DNA from: Pseudomonas fluorescens
Lineage (GTDB): Bacteria; Pseudomonadota; Gammaproteobacteria; Pseudomonadales; Pseudomonadaceae
DNA length: 64,000 bases
Assembly: GCF_902497775.2 (NCBI RefSeq)
Contig: NZ_OZ024668.1
Coordinates: 5,130,326 to 5,194,325, forward strand
Direction of reading: 5' to 3'
Numbering within the stretch: position 1 is the first letter of the stretch; each line of letters starts with the position of its first letter. A program made the position numbers and the translations under genes. Under the pieces are notes generated by a model that did not search any database, was not told the DNA's origin, and worked only from the letters and a program-made list of their open reading frames with translations. This document shows, piece by piece, positions 35,387 to 44,835 of this stretch.

Positions 35387-36196
35387 TCAAACGGCGGCCT
35401 TGGCCGTGGGTTTGCGGTTGTAGGCCCACCAGATCAGGAAGATGCCACCGACAATCATCGGCACGCAGAGCAACTGACCCATGGTCAACCAGCCGAAGGC
35501 GATGTAGCCAAGCTGGGCATCGGGTACCCTCACGAACTCTACGATGAAACGGAAAATACCGTAGAACAGCGCGAACATGCCGGAAACGGCCATGGTCGGG
35601 CGCGGCTTGCGTGAGTACAGCCAAAGGATCAGGAATAATGCCACACCTTCCAGGGCGAACTGGTACAGCTGCGACGGGTGACGCGGCAACTGGGCCGGAT
35701 CGCTGAACGGCGGGAAGACCATGGCCCACGGTACGTCGGTAGCCTTGCCCCACAGTTCTGCGTTGATGAAGTTGCCGATGCGCCCGGCGCCCAGGCCAAT
35801 CGGCACCAGCGGAGCGACGAAGTCCATCAGTTCGAAGAACGACTTGTTGTTGCGCTTGCCGAACCACAAGGCCGCGAGCATCACGCCGATAAAGCCGCCG
35901 TGGAACGACATACCGCCCTTCCACACTTCGAAGATCAGCGCCGGGTTGGCGAGGTAGGCGTGCAGGTCATAGAACAGCACGTAGCCCAACCGCCCGCCGA
36001 CAATTACGCCCATGGATAGCCAGAACACCAGGTCCGAGAGCTTCTCGCGGCTCCAACTCGGATCGAAGCGGTTCAGTCGACGCGAGGCCAGCAGCCAGGC
36101 GCCGCCGATGCCGACCAGGTACATCAGACCGTACCAATGGATTTTGATCCATTTCAGGTCAAGGGCTACTGGATCTATCTGCGGATAAGGCAGCAT
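35387..36196 (-). CDS. lgt: Prolipoprotein diacylglyceryl transferase
   Basis: The 269-residue inner-membrane protein has the Lgt signature [17 protein letters not shown], plus [36 protein letters not shown] and a C-terminal SMGQLL-like [10 protein letters not shown]. About seven membrane helices are visible. It attaches diacylglycerol from phosphatidylglycerol to the lipobox cysteine of prolipoproteins, the essential first step of lipoprotein maturation. It lies 47 nt upstream of thyA and 14 nt downstream of the TauE-like gene, so all three are probably co-transcribed; lgt-thyA linkage is widespread. Confidence 0.97.
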   Translation of the reverse strand: MLPYPQIDPVALDLKWIKIHWYGLMYLVGIGGAWLLASRRLNRFDPSWSREKLSDLVFWLSMGVIVGGRLGYVLFYDLHAYLANPALIFEVWKGGMSFHGGFIGVMLAALWFGKRNNKSFFELMDFVAPLVPIGLGAGRIGNFINAELWGKATDVPWAMVFPPFSDPAQLPRHPSQLYQFALEGVALFLILWLYSRKPRPTMAVSGMFALFYGIFRFIVEFVRVPDAQLGYIAFGWLTMGQLLCVPMIVGGIFLIWWAYNRKPTAKAAV

Positions 36197-36210
36197 GGTG
36201 ACTCCTCTCG

Positions 36211-36993
36211 TTAAAGCAAAAAGCTCAGGCCGACGCAGAACAGCAGCGCGGCAAATAGCCGTTTGAGCAAGCGTGGCGACAGTTTATGCGCCAGGCGCGC
36301 GCCGAAGCGGGCGAAAAACATGCTGGTCAGGGCAATGCCCAGCAGCGCCGGCAGGTACACGAAGCCCAGGCTGTGCGCCGGCAGGTGCGGGTCGTGCCAG
36401 CCCAGCCACATGAAACTCAGGGCGCTGGCCACGGCAATCGGGAATCCACAGGCCGACGACGTCGCCACCGCCTGCTGCATGGGCAGGCTGCGCCAGGTCA
36501 GGAACGGCACGGTCAACGAGCCGCCGCCAATGCCGAAGATCGCCGAGGCCCAGCCGATCACGCTGCCGGCGACCGTCAGCCCGGGCTTGCCGGGAATGCC
36601 GCGGCTGGCCTTGGGCTTGAGGTCCAGGGCCATCTGCGCGGCGATCACCAGGGCGAACACGCCGATGATCTTTTGCAGCATCGGGCCCTGGATCGCCGAG
36701 GCGGTCTTAGCGCCGATGCCGGCGCCGATCAGTATGCCCAAGGTCATCCAGACGAAGATCGGCCACTGCACCGCGCCCTTGCGGTGGTGCTCGCGGATGG
36801 CATTGACCGAGGTGAAGACAATGGTCGCCAGCGAGGTACCCACCGCCAGGTGGGTCAGCACCGAAGCGTCAAAGCCTTGCAGGGTGAAACTGAACACCAG
36901 CACCGGCACGATGATGATGCCGCCACCGACGCCAAACAGCCCGGCCAGCACGCCTGCGCAGGCGCCCAGCGCCAGATAGAGCACGAATTCCAT
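36211..36993 (-). CDS. TauE/SafE-family sulfite/organosulfonate exporter-like membrane protein
   Basis: The protein has 260 residues from [32 protein letters not shown], with the GLFGVGGG family loop at the N-terminus. A second copy, [19 protein letters not shown], is in the middle; the two halves are the usual internal duplication. About eight helices are seen. Members move anions such as sulfite, sulfoacetate or acetate, but most are uncharacterised and the substrate here is unknown. A longer open frame upstream has no start signal and runs into the divergent NRDE gene, so 36993 is preferred. First gene of the lgt-thyA unit. Confidence 0.82.
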   Translation of the reverse strand: MEFVLYLALGACAGVLAGLFGVGGGIIIVPVLVFSFTLQGFDASVLTHLAVGTSLATIVFTSVNAIREHHRKGAVQWPIFVWMTLGILIGAGIGAKTASAIQGPMLQKIIGVFALVIAAQMALDLKPKASRGIPGKPGLTVAGSVIGWASAIFGIGGGSLTVPFLTWRSLPMQQAVATSSACGFPIAVASALSFMWLGWHDPHLPAHSLGFVYLPALLGIALTSMFFARFGARLAHKLSPRLLKRLFAALLFCVGLSFLL

Positions 36994-37122
36994 TGCCGCC
37001 CCCGTAAATTCAGTCCGGCATGGTAACGGAAGGTAGGCCTGTGGCTCTAGTGAAGACACATTAAGTCGATGGATCGCGTCGGACGCTATGGGTAGAGTGG
37101 GCAAAAACACAGAGGTCCACCT

Positions 37123-37869
37123 ATGTGTCTGATCGTATTTGCCTGGCGGCCGGGCCATGCCCAGCCGCTGATCGTCGCGGCCAACCGTGATGAGTTCTAC
37201 GCCCGCCCCAGCCGTGTGCTGGGGGCCTGGGAGGATGCGCCCGGGGTTTATGCCGGGCGCGACCTGGAAGCCGGTGGCACCTGGCTGGGTATCGGCCCCG
37301 ATGGCCGTTTTGCCGCGCTGACCAATATCCGCGACCCGCATCAGCCCCAGGGCGCACGCTCACGAGGCGAGCTGGTGGCGGCGTTTCTGCGCGGTGAGCT
37401 GGGGGTTGAGGCTTATCTGGACCAGGTTGCCAGCCGCAGCCAGCAGTATTCGGGGTTCAACCTGCTGGTCGCCAACAGCACGCAACTGGGTTACCTGAAT
37501 GCCCGGCAAGCCACACCGCAGCTGCTGGGCGAAGGGGTTTACGGTTTGTCCAATGCCGGGCTGGATACGCCCTGGCCGAAGCTGGTCAAGGCGCGGGCGG
37601 GGTTGCAGCAGCACCTGGCCGATCCGCAGCCGGAGCGCTTGCTGGAATTGCTTGGGGATAACCTGCCGGCGGCGGACAGCGAGCTGCCGGAGACCGGCGT
37701 GGGGATTGGCACCGAGCGCTTGTTGTCGAGCGTGTTCATTGCCAGCCAGAACTACGGGACGCGGGCCAGTACCGTGCTGATCGTCGAGGCCGATGGTCGG
37801 CGGCGGTTGCTGGAACGCAGTTTTGGGCCGCTTGGCGGGCATCTGGGGGAGGTGTGTTTGCAGGTCTGA
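37123..37869 (+). CDS. NRDE/TANGO2-family protein
   Basis: The 248-residue protein begins MCLIVFAWRPGHAQPLIVAANRDEFYARP, with the defining NRDE and a Cys directly after Met, as in Ntn-hydrolase-like folds. GGTWLGIGPDGRFAALTNIRDP and YGLSNAGLDTPWPKL are the other family blocks. TANGO2 homologues have been tied to haem handling and lipid metabolism in animals; the bacterial role is undefined. It is divergent from the TauE-like gene and followed by a REP element interrupted by an IS remnant. Confidence 0.8.
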   Translation: MCLIVFAWRPGHAQPLIVAANRDEFYARPSRVLGAWEDAPGVYAGRDLEAGGTWLGIGPDGRFAALTNIRDPHQPQGARSRGELVAAFLRGELGVEAYLDQVASRSQQYSGFNLLVANSTQLGYLNARQATPQLLGEGVYGLSNAGLDTPWPKLVKARAGLQQHLADPQPERLLELLGDNLPAADSELPETGVGIGTERLLSSVFIASQNYGTRASTVLIVEADGRRRLLERSFGPLGGHLGEVCLQV

Positions 37870-37872
37870 CGC

Positions 37873-38326
37873 TATCGCTGGCAAGCCAGCTCCCCCAAGG
37901 TCCGCGGTATGCAGTACCTGTGGGAGATTCTATGGTTGTGGGCAATCCACTTTTCCGTTTTTGCTAACGTATTCGCCCTGAGTTTTCATCAGGGCGAATG
38001 CGATGCGCGCAAGCTTTCGGGAGAGGATCACCAGTGCCTGGGTCGTCGCTTTGCCGTTACGCCGATGCTCCTCGTAAAGGCCCTTCCACGCTAATGAACG
38101 ACTGGCTGACATCGCTGCGTTGTGGAGCAATCGACGTATTTCCGAACAGCCTCGTTTGGTTAAACGCCGACGTCCGACTTTCTGACCGGAATCTGTAATC
38201 CGCAGGTCCATTCCCAGAAAGGCGATGTATGAATCGCTGCTTTTAAATTCGCCTCTGATAAAGGCCATGACCAAGGCGGCAGCAGTCAGGAAACCGATAC
38301 CTTCAACTGCCTGGCTTGCCAGCGAT
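37873..38326. repeat. REP pair split by an IS110-type remnant
   Basis: The left part (ATCGCTGGCAAGCCAGC, then ...TGTGGGAG ending at 37926) and the right part (CTGGCTTGCCAGCGAT, 38311-38326) join in register to recreate TGTGGGAG-CTGGCTTGCC, the intact arm seen at 52033-52056. The 384 bp between them is the transposase fragment. REP sequences are known targets of IS110-family elements in P. putida. The stretch 37870-38348 has no other gene. Confidence 0.75.
37927..38310 (-). pseudogene. Truncated IS110-family transposase (C-terminal part)
   Basis: The fragment codes AVEGIGFLTAAALVMAF, GEFKSSDSYIAFLGMDLRITDSG, RRRLTKRGCSEIRRLLHNAAM and KLARIAFALMKTQGEYV. This is the IS116/IS110/IS902 (Transposase_20) domain including the helix-hairpin-like region and the conserved Ser of the C-terminal catalytic part. 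The N-terminal DEDD (RuvC-like) domain is absent: translation upstream of 38310 goes straight into REP sequence and then ptsP. A stop codon at 37930 is the natural 3' end. It cannot be an active transposase; it marks an old insertion and partial deletion. Confidence 0.85.
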
Positions 38327-38348
38327 GGGCTGCAAAGCCGCCCTAAAA

Positions 38349-40628
38349 TCACAAGGCCTTGCCCACCCCGGGCCCGATCATCCGCGCCAGCCCCAGATTC
38401 TTCAGGGCCAGCTGCAACGAGCTGTGGATAACTTGCGGGTTGTCGATGCCCATGGCCTGGGCCAGCAATTCCTTGGACTTGCTCAGGCTGACCTGACGCA
38501 ACATCCACTTCACTTTCGGCAAGTTGGTGGCGTTCATCGACAAGCTGTCGAAGCCCATGGCCATCAACAGCACCGCCGCTGCCGGATCACCGGCCATCTC
38601 ACCGCAAATGCTCACCGGCTTGCCTTCGGCGTGGGCATCACGCACCACGTTCTGCAGGGCCTGGAGCACCGCCGGGTGGAGGTAATCATAGAGGTCGGCG
38701 ACACGCGGGTTGTTGCGGTCAACCGCCAGCAAATACTGGGTCAGGTCGTTGGAGCCAACCGAGAGGAAGTCCACCTGGCGTGCCAGCTCGCGGGTCTGGT
38801 ACACCGCAGCGGGGATTTCGATCATCACCCCCACCGGTGGCATCGGCACGTCGGTGCCTTCGTCACGCACTTCGCCCCAGGCCCGGTGGATCAGGTGCAG
38901 GGCTTCTTCGAGTTCGTGGATACCGGAAATCATCGGCAGCAGGATGCGCAGGTTGTTCAGGCCTTCACTGGCCTTGAGCATGGCGCGGGTCTGCACCAGG
39001 AAGATTTCCGGGTGGTCGAGGGTGACGCGAATGCCGCGCCAGCCGAGGAAAGGGTTGTCTTCCTTGATCGGGAAGTACGACAGTGCCTTGTCGCCGCCGA
39101 TATCCAGGCTGCGCATGGTCACCGGCAGCGGATGGAAGGCCGCCAGTTGCTCGCGATAGATCGCCAGTTGCTCCTTCTCACTGGGGAAGCGCTGGTTGAT
39201 CATGAACGGCACTTCGGTACGGTACAGGCCGACGCCTTCGGCGCCACGCTGCTGGGCGCGGGCGACATCGGCGAGCAGGCCGGTGTTGACCCACAGCGGC
39301 ATGCGGTGGCCATCGAGGGTGATGCAAGGCAGTTCGCGCAGGGCGTCGAGGCCCTGGGCCAACTGGCGTTCTTCTTCGACGACTTCGGCGTACTGCTTGC
39401 GCAGTACTTCACTGGGGTTGGTATAGACGTCGCCCTTGTAACCATCGACGATCATGTCGATGCCGTCGACCTTGGAATACGGCAGGTCGACCAGGCCCAT
39501 GACGGTCGGAATGCCCATGGCCCGGGCCAGGATAGCGACGTGGGAGTTGCCCGATCCCAGTACCGAGACCAGGCCTACCAGCTTGCCTTCGGGCACCTCG
39601 CCGAGCATCGCCGGGGTCAGCTCTTCGCTGATCAGAATGGTGTTGTCGGGATAGACCAACGACAGCTGACGGGCCTCCTGCAGGTAGGCCAGCAGTCGCC
39701 GGCCCAGATCCTTCACGTCGGAAGCCCTCTCACGCAGATAGGCGTCGTCCATCAGCTCAAAGCGATTGACGTGCTCGCCGACCACCTGGCGCAGCGCGCC
39801 CTGGGCCCACTGCCCGGTCTTGATCACCTGCACCACTTCACCGCCCAGGGCGGCGTCTTCGAGCATCATCAGGTAGACGTCGAACAGCGCGCGTTCTTCC
39901 GGGCGCAGCTGGGTGGCGAGTTTGGCGGAGAGGTTGCGCATGTCTTCGCGCACCCCTTCCAGGGCGTTGTTGAACAGTTTCAGTTCGGCGTCGATGTCAT
40001 CGACGTTCTTGTCCGGCACCACATCGAGGTCGGCCGGTGGCAGCATGACCACCGCCTTGCCCACCGCAGCGCCGGGTGAACCGGGCACGCCGACGAACTT
40101 GGCCTCCTGTATACCCTTGCCCTGACGGCCCAGGCCGCGGATCGAGCCGGTGGCCTCGGCGTGGGCGATAACCCCGGCCAGTTGCGCGCTCATGGTCACC
40201 AGGAAGGCTTCTTCGCCCTCGTCGAACTGGCGCCGCTCCTTTTGCTGGATGACCAACACCCCGACCACGCGGCGGTGGTGGATGATCGGCGCACCGAGGA
40301 AGGAGGCAAAACGCTCCTCGCCGGTTTCGGCGAAGTAGCGATAACGCGGGTGGTCGGCGGCGTTTTCCAGGTTCAGCGGCTCTTCGCGGGTACCGACCAG
40401 ACCGACCAGACCCTCGTTGGGGGCCATGCTGACCTTGCCGATCGAGCGCTTGTTCAGGCCCTCGGTGGCCATCAGCACAAAGCGGTTGGTCTCGGGATCG
40501 AGCAGGTAGACGGAGCAGACCTGACTGCCCATGGCCTCTTTTACGCGCAACACAATGATCCCCAACGCCGTCTTGAGATCCTTGGCGGAGTTAACTTCCT
40601 GGACGATCTTGCGCAGCGTATTGAGCAT
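38349..40628 (-). CDS. ptsP: PEP-protein phosphotransferase of the nitrogen PTS (EI-Ntr)
   Basis: The protein has 759 residues from MLNTLRKIVQEVNSAKDLKTALGIIV (40628). The N-terminal GAF domain (about 1-150) has GLVGLVGTREEPLNLENAADHPRYRYFAETGEE-type blocks. The EI body follows, with the phospho-His in VLGSGNSHVAILARAMGIPTVMG, GVGLYRTEVPFM, and MIEIPAAVYQTRELARQVDFLSVGSNDLTQYLLAVDR. The C-terminal VSICGEMAGDPAAAVLLMAMG block is complete. It passes phosphate from PEP to NPr and EIIA-Ntr in regulation of nitrogen, potassium and carbon storage. It lies 22 nt downstream of rppH, a conserved pairing. Confidence 0.96.
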   Translation of the reverse strand: MLNTLRKIVQEVNSAKDLKTALGIIVLRVKEAMGSQVCSVYLLDPETNRFVLMATEGLNKRSIGKVSMAPNEGLVGLVGTREEPLNLENAADHPRYRYFAETGEERFASFLGAPIIHHRRVVGVLVIQQKERRQFDEGEEAFLVTMSAQLAGVIAHAEATGSIRGLGRQGKGIQEAKFVGVPGSPGAAVGKAVVMLPPADLDVVPDKNVDDIDAELKLFNNALEGVREDMRNLSAKLATQLRPEERALFDVYLMMLEDAALGGEVVQVIKTGQWAQGALRQVVGEHVNRFELMDDAYLRERASDVKDLGRRLLAYLQEARQLSLVYPDNTILISEELTPAMLGEVPEGKLVGLVSVLGSGNSHVAILARAMGIPTVMGLVDLPYSKVDGIDMIVDGYKGDVYTNPSEVLRKQYAEVVEEERQLAQGLDALRELPCITLDGHRMPLWVNTGLLADVARAQQRGAEGVGLYRTEVPFMINQRFPSEKEQLAIYREQLAAFHPLPVTMRSLDIGGDKALSYFPIKEDNPFLGWRGIRVTLDHPEIFLVQTRAMLKASEGLNNLRILLPMISGIHELEEALHLIHRAWGEVRDEGTDVPMPPVGVMIEIPAAVYQTRELARQVDFLSVGSNDLTQYLLAVDRNNPRVADLYDYLHPAVLQALQNVVRDAHAEGKPVSICGEMAGDPAAAVLLMAMGFDSLSMNATNLPKVKWMLRQVSLSKSKELLAQAMGIDNPQVIHSSLQLALKNLGLARMIGPGVGKAL

Positions 40629-40650
40629 GGCTCGGGGTCGAACTCCGTCG

Positions 40651-41130
40651 TCAGTCGCGCGCCAGCAGGCGCGGGGCAAGCTCTTTGAGAGCGCGGCGGT
40701 AAACCTCGCGCTTGAATGTCACCACCTGGCCCAGCGGATACCAATAGCTGACCCAGCGCCAGCCGTCGAACTCCGGTTTACCGGTCAAGTCCATCCGCAC
40801 CCGTTGCTCGTTGGAGACCAGGCGCAGCAGGAACCATTTCTGTTTCTGGCCGATGCACAGCGGTTGGCTGTGGGTACGGACCAAGCGTTGGGGTAAACGA
40901 TAACGCAACCAGCCGCGGGTGCAGGCAAGAATTTCAACATCATCTCGCTCCAGCCCCACTTCTTCGTTCAGCTCGCGGTACAGGGCATCTTCCGGCGTTT
41001 CCTCGGGGTTGATACCTCCCTGGGGAAACTGCCAGGCATCCTGGTTGATCCGTCGAGCCCATAGCACCTGTCCAAGATCATTCGTCAGAATGATCCCGAC
41101 ATTGGGGCGAAAACCATCGGGGTCGATCAC
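40651..41130 (-). CDS. rppH: RNA 5'-pyrophosphohydrolase
   Basis: The GTG at 41130, with GAGG 8 nt upstream, gives 159 residues and the family start [38 protein letters not shown]. An upstream in-frame ATG lacks that fit. The Nudix box is [23 protein letters not shown], with the catalytic Glu residues in REL-EEVGL. It strips pyrophosphate from 5'-triphosphate mRNA ends to start RNase E decay. It is followed at once by ptsP and is divergent from the HAD phosphatase gene. Confidence 0.95.
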   Translation of the reverse strand: MIDPDGFRPNVGIILTNDLGQVLWARRINQDAWQFPQGGINPEETPEDALYRELNEEVGLERDDVEILACTRGWLRYRLPQRLVRTHSQPLCIGQKQKWFLLRLVSNEQRVRMDLTGKPEFDGWRWVSYWYPLGQVVTFKREVYRRALKELAPRLLARD

Positions 41131-41221
41131 GGCAGCAACCTCGCAAACGCATGTCACGGCATTGTTCCACAAAGGTCACAAGGCCAGCAACGCGCCTGTT
41201 TACCTTATGTGCACCGATGTC

Positions 41222-41247
41222 AAAAGTCCGTATTCTGTGAGACTTTT
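41222..41247. promoter_or_regulatory. Inverted repeat over the HAD-phosphatase promoter
   Basis: AAAAGTC (41222-41228) and GACTTTT (41241-41247) flank a -10-like TATTCT at 41231-41236. The gene begins 24 nt later. It could be an operator or a start-proximal hairpin. No regulator is assigned. Confidence 0.35.
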
Positions 41248-41270
41248 CAGATGTTATGCGAGTGACTTAA

Positions 41271-41927
41271 ATGCGCCTGGCTTTATTCGATCTGGACAAT
41301 ACGCTCCTTGGTGGCGACAGCGACCACGCCTGGGGGGATTACCTGTGCGAACGCGGTATTCTCGACCCAATCGCTTACAAGAACCGCAACGACGAGTTCT
41401 ATCAGGACTACCTGGCCGGCAAGCTGGACCTGAACGCCTACCTGGAATTCACCCTGGAAATCCTCGCGAAAACGGAAATGGCCCAACTCGACGAATGGCA
41501 TCGCGATTTCATGCGCGATTGCGTCGAGCCCATTGTCCTGCCCAAGGCCCTGGCCTTACTCAAGCAGCATCAGGATGCCGGCGACAAGCTGGTGATCATC
41601 ACTGCCACTAACCGTTTCATCACCGGCCCGATCGCCAAACGCCTGGGCGTGCAAACCCTGCTGGCCACCGAATGCGAAATGGTCGACGGCCGCTTCAGCG
41701 GGCGCAGTACCGATATACCGTGCTTTCGTGAAGGCAAAGTGACGCGCCTGAACCGCTGGTTGCTGGAAAACGGCTATAGCCTGGAAGACAGCTACTTCTA
41801 CAGCGACTCGATGAACGACCTGCCACTGCTGGAACAGGTCACCCATCCGGTGGCGGTCGACCCCGACCCGAACCTGCGCGCTGAAGCCCAGCAGCGCGGC
41901 TGGCAGGTGATCAGCCTGCGCGATTGA
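41271..41927 (+). CDS. HAD-IB phosphatase, candidate histidinol-phosphate phosphatase
   Basis: The 218-residue protein has HAD motif [17 protein letters not shown], motif [10 protein letters not shown], a Lys in [10 protein letters not shown] and motif [15 protein letters not shown]. The helical cap lies at about residues 20-85. This is the SerB/CicA-like subclass IB. The position next to rppH-ptsP matches a P. aeruginosa gene (PA0335) reported as histidinol-phosphate phosphatase, so a histidine-synthesis role is plausible. Other phosphomonoesters cannot be excluded. It is monocistronic, with an inverted repeat over its promoter. Confidence 0.8.
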   Translation: MRLALFDLDNTLLGGDSDHAWGDYLCERGILDPIAYKNRNDEFYQDYLAGKLDLNAYLEFTLEILAKTEMAQLDEWHRDFMRDCVEPIVLPKALALLKQHQDAGDKLVIITATNRFITGPIAKRLGVQTLLATECEMVDGRFSGRSTDIPCFREGKVTRLNRWLLENGYSLEDSYFYSDSMNDLPLLEQVTHPVAVDPDPNLRAEAQQRGWQVISLRD

Positions 41928-41935
41928 TAGGTGCA

Positions 41936-41972
41936 AGCGGATTCATCGATGCGCCGGACCGGTGAATCCGCT
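41936..41972. repeat. Divergent REP-like inverted repeat
   Basis: AGCGGATTCA and TGAATCCGCT are perfect 10-bp arms 17 nt apart, followed by the CCCACA seen at REP ends. It looks like a different REP type, in the gap between the convergent HAD and DUF2269 genes. Confidence 0.5.
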
Positions 41973-41986
41973 CCCACATGCGCCGT

Positions 41987-42415
41987 TTAGACTGGCTTGG
42001 CACCCATCAGCCCGGCGATGGCGATAAAACACACACCACTGAACACCGCCAGCGCCAGGGTGAACTTCGGGTTGCCCACGGTCGGCGCCGTGCGCAGGCG
42101 GTTGACCCGTGCCAGCAGCCAGAACCAGCTGAAGGCACCGAAGGTGTAGATAACGCTGGAGCCCAACACCCAGGTCTGGCCCAGCGGCCAGCCGATCAGG
42201 TGCACCAGCCACCAGCCGGTGAACGGCATGCTCACCAGGCAGATGCCCATCAACAGCCAGACAAACACCAGCGGCCGGGCCATCAGCCGTGTGTGGGCAC
42301 TGGCGTCACCCTTGCGGCGCGCCAGAAAGGTCCAGATCGCCAGCCCCAGTGCGCTGCCCAGCAGCAACAAGGTAGCCAGGATGTGGGCGGTTTTCAGGGT
42401 AGTCAGCAGTTCCAT
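41987..42415 (-). CDS. DUF2269-family integral membrane protein
   Basis: This 142-residue protein has four hydrophobic helices: LKTAHILATLLLLGSALGLAIWTFL, PLVFVWLLMGICLVSMPFTGWWLVHLIG, WVLGSSVIYTFGAFSWFWLLA, and FTLALAVFSGVCFIAIAGLMG. An early His (KTAHI) and RLMARPL fit the DUF2269 family. No function is established for the family. It sits 41 nt downstream of ilvA on the same strand and may be expressed with it. Confidence 0.72.
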   Translation of the reverse strand: MELLTTLKTAHILATLLLLGSALGLAIWTFLARRKGDASAHTRLMARPLVFVWLLMGICLVSMPFTGWWLVHLIGWPLGQTWVLGSSVIYTFGAFSWFWLLARVNRLRTAPTVGNPKFTLALAVFSGVCFIAIAGLMGAKPV

Positions 42416-42456
42416 TTCTTATTTCTTCCTCAGGCGTTGCCCAAAAGCGTAGACGC

Positions 42457-43971
42457 TCAGCCCAGGAACAGCCGGTACGCCGGGTTATCAGTTTCGTCCC
42501 AGTACGGGTAGCCAATCTTGGCCAGTGCCGCCGGCACCAGGTGGCGCTCATCATCCGGTACCTGCAAGCCGGCGACCACGCGACCATCAGCCGCGCCGTG
42601 GTTGCGGTAGTGGAACATCGAGATGTTCCAGCGCCCGCCCAGCTTGTTGAGGAAGTTGAACAACGCCCCCGGACGCTCCGGGAACTCGAAGCGCAGCACC
42701 AGTTCGTCACTGACCCGCGCGGTATGGCCACCGACCATATGGCGGATGTGCAGCTTTGCCAGTTCGTTGTCGGTCAGGTCGAGTACCGGGAAGCCTTGCT
42801 CAGTCAGGCTCTGGATCAGCGCGCTGCGTGGGTCGGTATCCGGGTGGGTCTGCACGCCGACGAAGATGTGCGCTTCGCCGTCGGCATGGTAGCGATAGTT
42901 GAATTCGGTGATCTGGCGCTTGCCGACCGCTTCGCAGAAGGCCTTGAAGCTGCCCGGCTGCTCGGGAATGGTCACGGCGATGATGGCTTCGCGGCCCTCG
43001 CCCAGTTCGGCACGCTCGGCGACATGGCGCAGGCGGTCGAAGTTGACGTTGGCGCCGGAATCGATGGCCACCAGGGTCTGCCCGCTCACGCCATTGAGCT
43101 CGACGTACTTCTTGATCCCGGCAACGCCCAAGGCGCCGGCAGGCTCGGTGATTGAGCGGGTATCGTCGTAGATATCCTTGATTGCCGCGCAGATCTCATC
43201 GGTACTGACGGTAATCACCTCGTCGACGTAGTCCTTGCAGATATCAAAGGTGTGCTGGCCGATCTGCGCAACCGCCACACCATCGGCAAACAGCCCGACT
43301 TGCGGCAGCACCACGCGCTCACCCGCGGCCATGGCGGCCTGCAGGCAGTTGGAGTCGTCCGGCTCGACGCCGATCACCTTGATTTCCGGGCGCAGGTACT
43401 TCACGTAGGCGGCGATACCGGCGATCAGGCCGCCGCCACCGACCGGGACGAAGATTGCGTCCAACTGGCCCGGGTGCTGACGGAGGATTTCCATGGCCAC
43501 GGTGCCCTGCCCGGCGATGGTGTGCGGATCGTCATAGGGGTGGATGTAGACGAAGCCCTTCTCGTCCACCAGCTTCAGCGAATAGGCCAGCGCTTCCGGG
43601 AACGAGTCGCCGTGCAGCACGACCTTGCCGCCGCGCGAACGCACGCCTTCGATCTTGATCTCGGGGGTAGTCTTGGGCATCACGATAGTGGCCTTGATCC
43701 CCAGCTCGCGGGCCGCCAGGGCCACGCCCTGGGCATGGTTGCCGGCCGATGCGGTAACCACGCCACGGGCCAGCTCCTGCGCACTGAGCTGGGCCAGCTT
43801 GTTGTAGGCACCGCGAATCTTGAAAGAGAACACCGGCTGCAAGTCTTCACGCTTGAGCAGGATGTTGTTGCCCAGACGCTTGCTCAGCTGGCCGGCGGTC
43901 TGCAACGGAGTTTCGACGGCGACGTCGTAAACGCGCGAGGTGAGGATCTTCTTGACGTACTGTTCGAGCAT
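42457..43971 (-). CDS. ilvA: Threonine ammonia-lyase, biosynthetic (isoleucine pathway)
   Basis: The enzyme has 504 residues, as expected for the long biosynthetic form. PLP binds Lys51 in [30 protein letters not shown] and [16 protein letters not shown] are the phosphate-binding loops. Two C-terminal ACT-like domains (about 325-410 and 425-504) hold [22 protein letters not shown] and [23 protein letters not shown], for allosteric control by isoleucine and valine. It deaminates threonine to 2-oxobutanoate. With ilvD in this window it serves branched-chain amino-acid synthesis. It is divergent from rpiA. Pseudomonads often have a second, shorter paralogue. Confidence 0.95.
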   Translation of the reverse strand: MLEQYVKKILTSRVYDVAVETPLQTAGQLSKRLGNNILLKREDLQPVFSFKIRGAYNKLAQLSAQELARGVVTASAGNHAQGVALAARELGIKATIVMPKTTPEIKIEGVRSRGGKVVLHGDSFPEALAYSLKLVDEKGFVYIHPYDDPHTIAGQGTVAMEILRQHPGQLDAIFVPVGGGGLIAGIAAYVKYLRPEIKVIGVEPDDSNCLQAAMAAGERVVLPQVGLFADGVAVAQIGQHTFDICKDYVDEVITVSTDEICAAIKDIYDDTRSITEPAGALGVAGIKKYVELNGVSGQTLVAIDSGANVNFDRLRHVAERAELGEGREAIIAVTIPEQPGSFKAFCEAVGKRQITEFNYRYHADGEAHIFVGVQTHPDTDPRSALIQSLTEQGFPVLDLTDNELAKLHIRHMVGGHTARVSDELVLRFEFPERPGALFNFLNKLGGRWNISMFHYRNHGAADGRVVAGLQVPDDERHLVPAALAKIGYPYWDETDNPAYRLFLG

Positions 43972-44062
43972 CGGGAAAGCATCACTGAGCGGTTGGGCGG
44001 GGTTTGCGAGTCTACCCCAGCGCCCGGTCGGGCGACCACAGCAAGGCAGGGGTTTTAGCCGC

Positions 44063-44068
44063 TATACT
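44063..44068 (+). promoter_or_regulatory. Probable -10 box of rpiA
   Basis: TATACT within GCTATACTACGCGCC lies 40 nt before the rpiA start, in the 136-nt divergent gap with ilvA. No clear -35 hexamer was found at 17 nt spacing, so the call is tentative. Confidence 0.4.
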
Positions 44069-44107
44069 ACGCGCCTTCACGATACTCCTCCCCGCTTCGG
44101 AGCCCGC

Positions 44108-44779
44108 ATGACCCAGGACCAACTCAAACAGGCTGTTGCCCAGGCCGCTGTCGATTTCATTCTGCCCAAGCTCGATGACAAGAGCATCGTCGGCGTCGGC
44201 ACCGGTTCGACCGCCAACTGCTTCATCGATGCCCTGGCCAAGCACAAGACCGCCTTCGACGGCGCCGTGGCCAGCTCCGAAGCGACGGCAGCACGCCTGA
44301 AGGGTCATGGTATTCCGGTGTATGAGCTGAACACCGTCAGCGACCTGGAGTTCTACGTCGACGGTGCCGACGAAAGCGACGAGCACCTGAACCTGATCAA
44401 GGGCGGCGGCGCCGCCCTGACCCGCGAGAAAATCGTTGCCGCCGTGGCCAAGACCTTCATCTGCATCGCCGACGCCAGCAAGCTGGTACCGGTGCTGGGC
44501 GCCTTCCCGCTGCCGGTCGAAGTCATCCCCATGGCCCGCAGCCATGTGGCCCGCCAGCTGGTCAAGCTCGGTGGCGACCCGGTGTACCGCGAGGGTGTGC
44601 TGACCGATAACGGCAACATCATTCTCGATGTGCACAACCTGCAGATCACCAACCCGGTCGAGCTGGAAAGCCAGATCAACGCGATTGTCGGCGTGGTCAC
44701 CAATGGCCTGTTCGCGGCGCGGCCGGCGGATCTGCTGTTGCTGGGGACTTCGGAAGGGGTCAAGAGCCTCAAGGCCTGA
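44108..44779 (+). CDS. rpiA: Ribose-5-phosphate isomerase A
   Basis: The ATG at 44108, with CGGAG upstream, gives 223 residues, the standard RpiA length. The active-site blocks are [64 protein letters not shown] and [12 protein letters not shown]. It interconverts ribose-5-phosphate and ribulose-5-phosphate in the pentose phosphate pathway. A longer in-frame upstream stretch overlaps ilvA on the other strand and has no start signal. The gene is followed by an imperfect REP pair. Confidence 0.96.
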   Translation: MTQDQLKQAVAQAAVDFILPKLDDKSIVGVGTGSTANCFIDALAKHKTAFDGAVASSEATAARLKGHGIPVYELNTVSDLEFYVDGADESDEHLNLIKGGGAALTREKIVAAVAKTFICIADASKLVPVLGAFPLPVEVIPMARSHVARQLVKLGGDPVYREGVLTDNGNIILDVHNLQITNPVELESQINAIVGVVTNGLFAARPADLLLLGTSEGVKSLKA

Positions 44780-44783
44780 CAGC

Positions 44784-44830
44784 ATCGCGGGGCAAGCCCA
44801 CTCGTTGTAGGAGCGGGCTTGCCTCGCGAT
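44784..44830. repeat. Imperfect REP pair after rpiA
   Basis: ATCGCGGGGCAAGCCCACTC and GAGCGGGCTTGCCTCGCGAT are inverted with mismatches in both arms. It separates convergent rpiA and the first SdiA-regulated gene. The decay suggests an older copy than the perfect pairs elsewhere in the window. Confidence 0.8.
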
Positions 44831-44835
44831 GAAAC

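Noticed and set aside
37870..38348. A complete insertion sequence with terminal repeats
   Set aside because: Only the 3' part of one transposase frame is present and no second end is seen, so it is a remnant.
43940..44107. Upstream extension of rpiA
   Set aside because: The frame is open to 43940 but overlaps the start of ilvA on the other strand, has no ribosome site, and the 223-residue form from 44108 matches the family.
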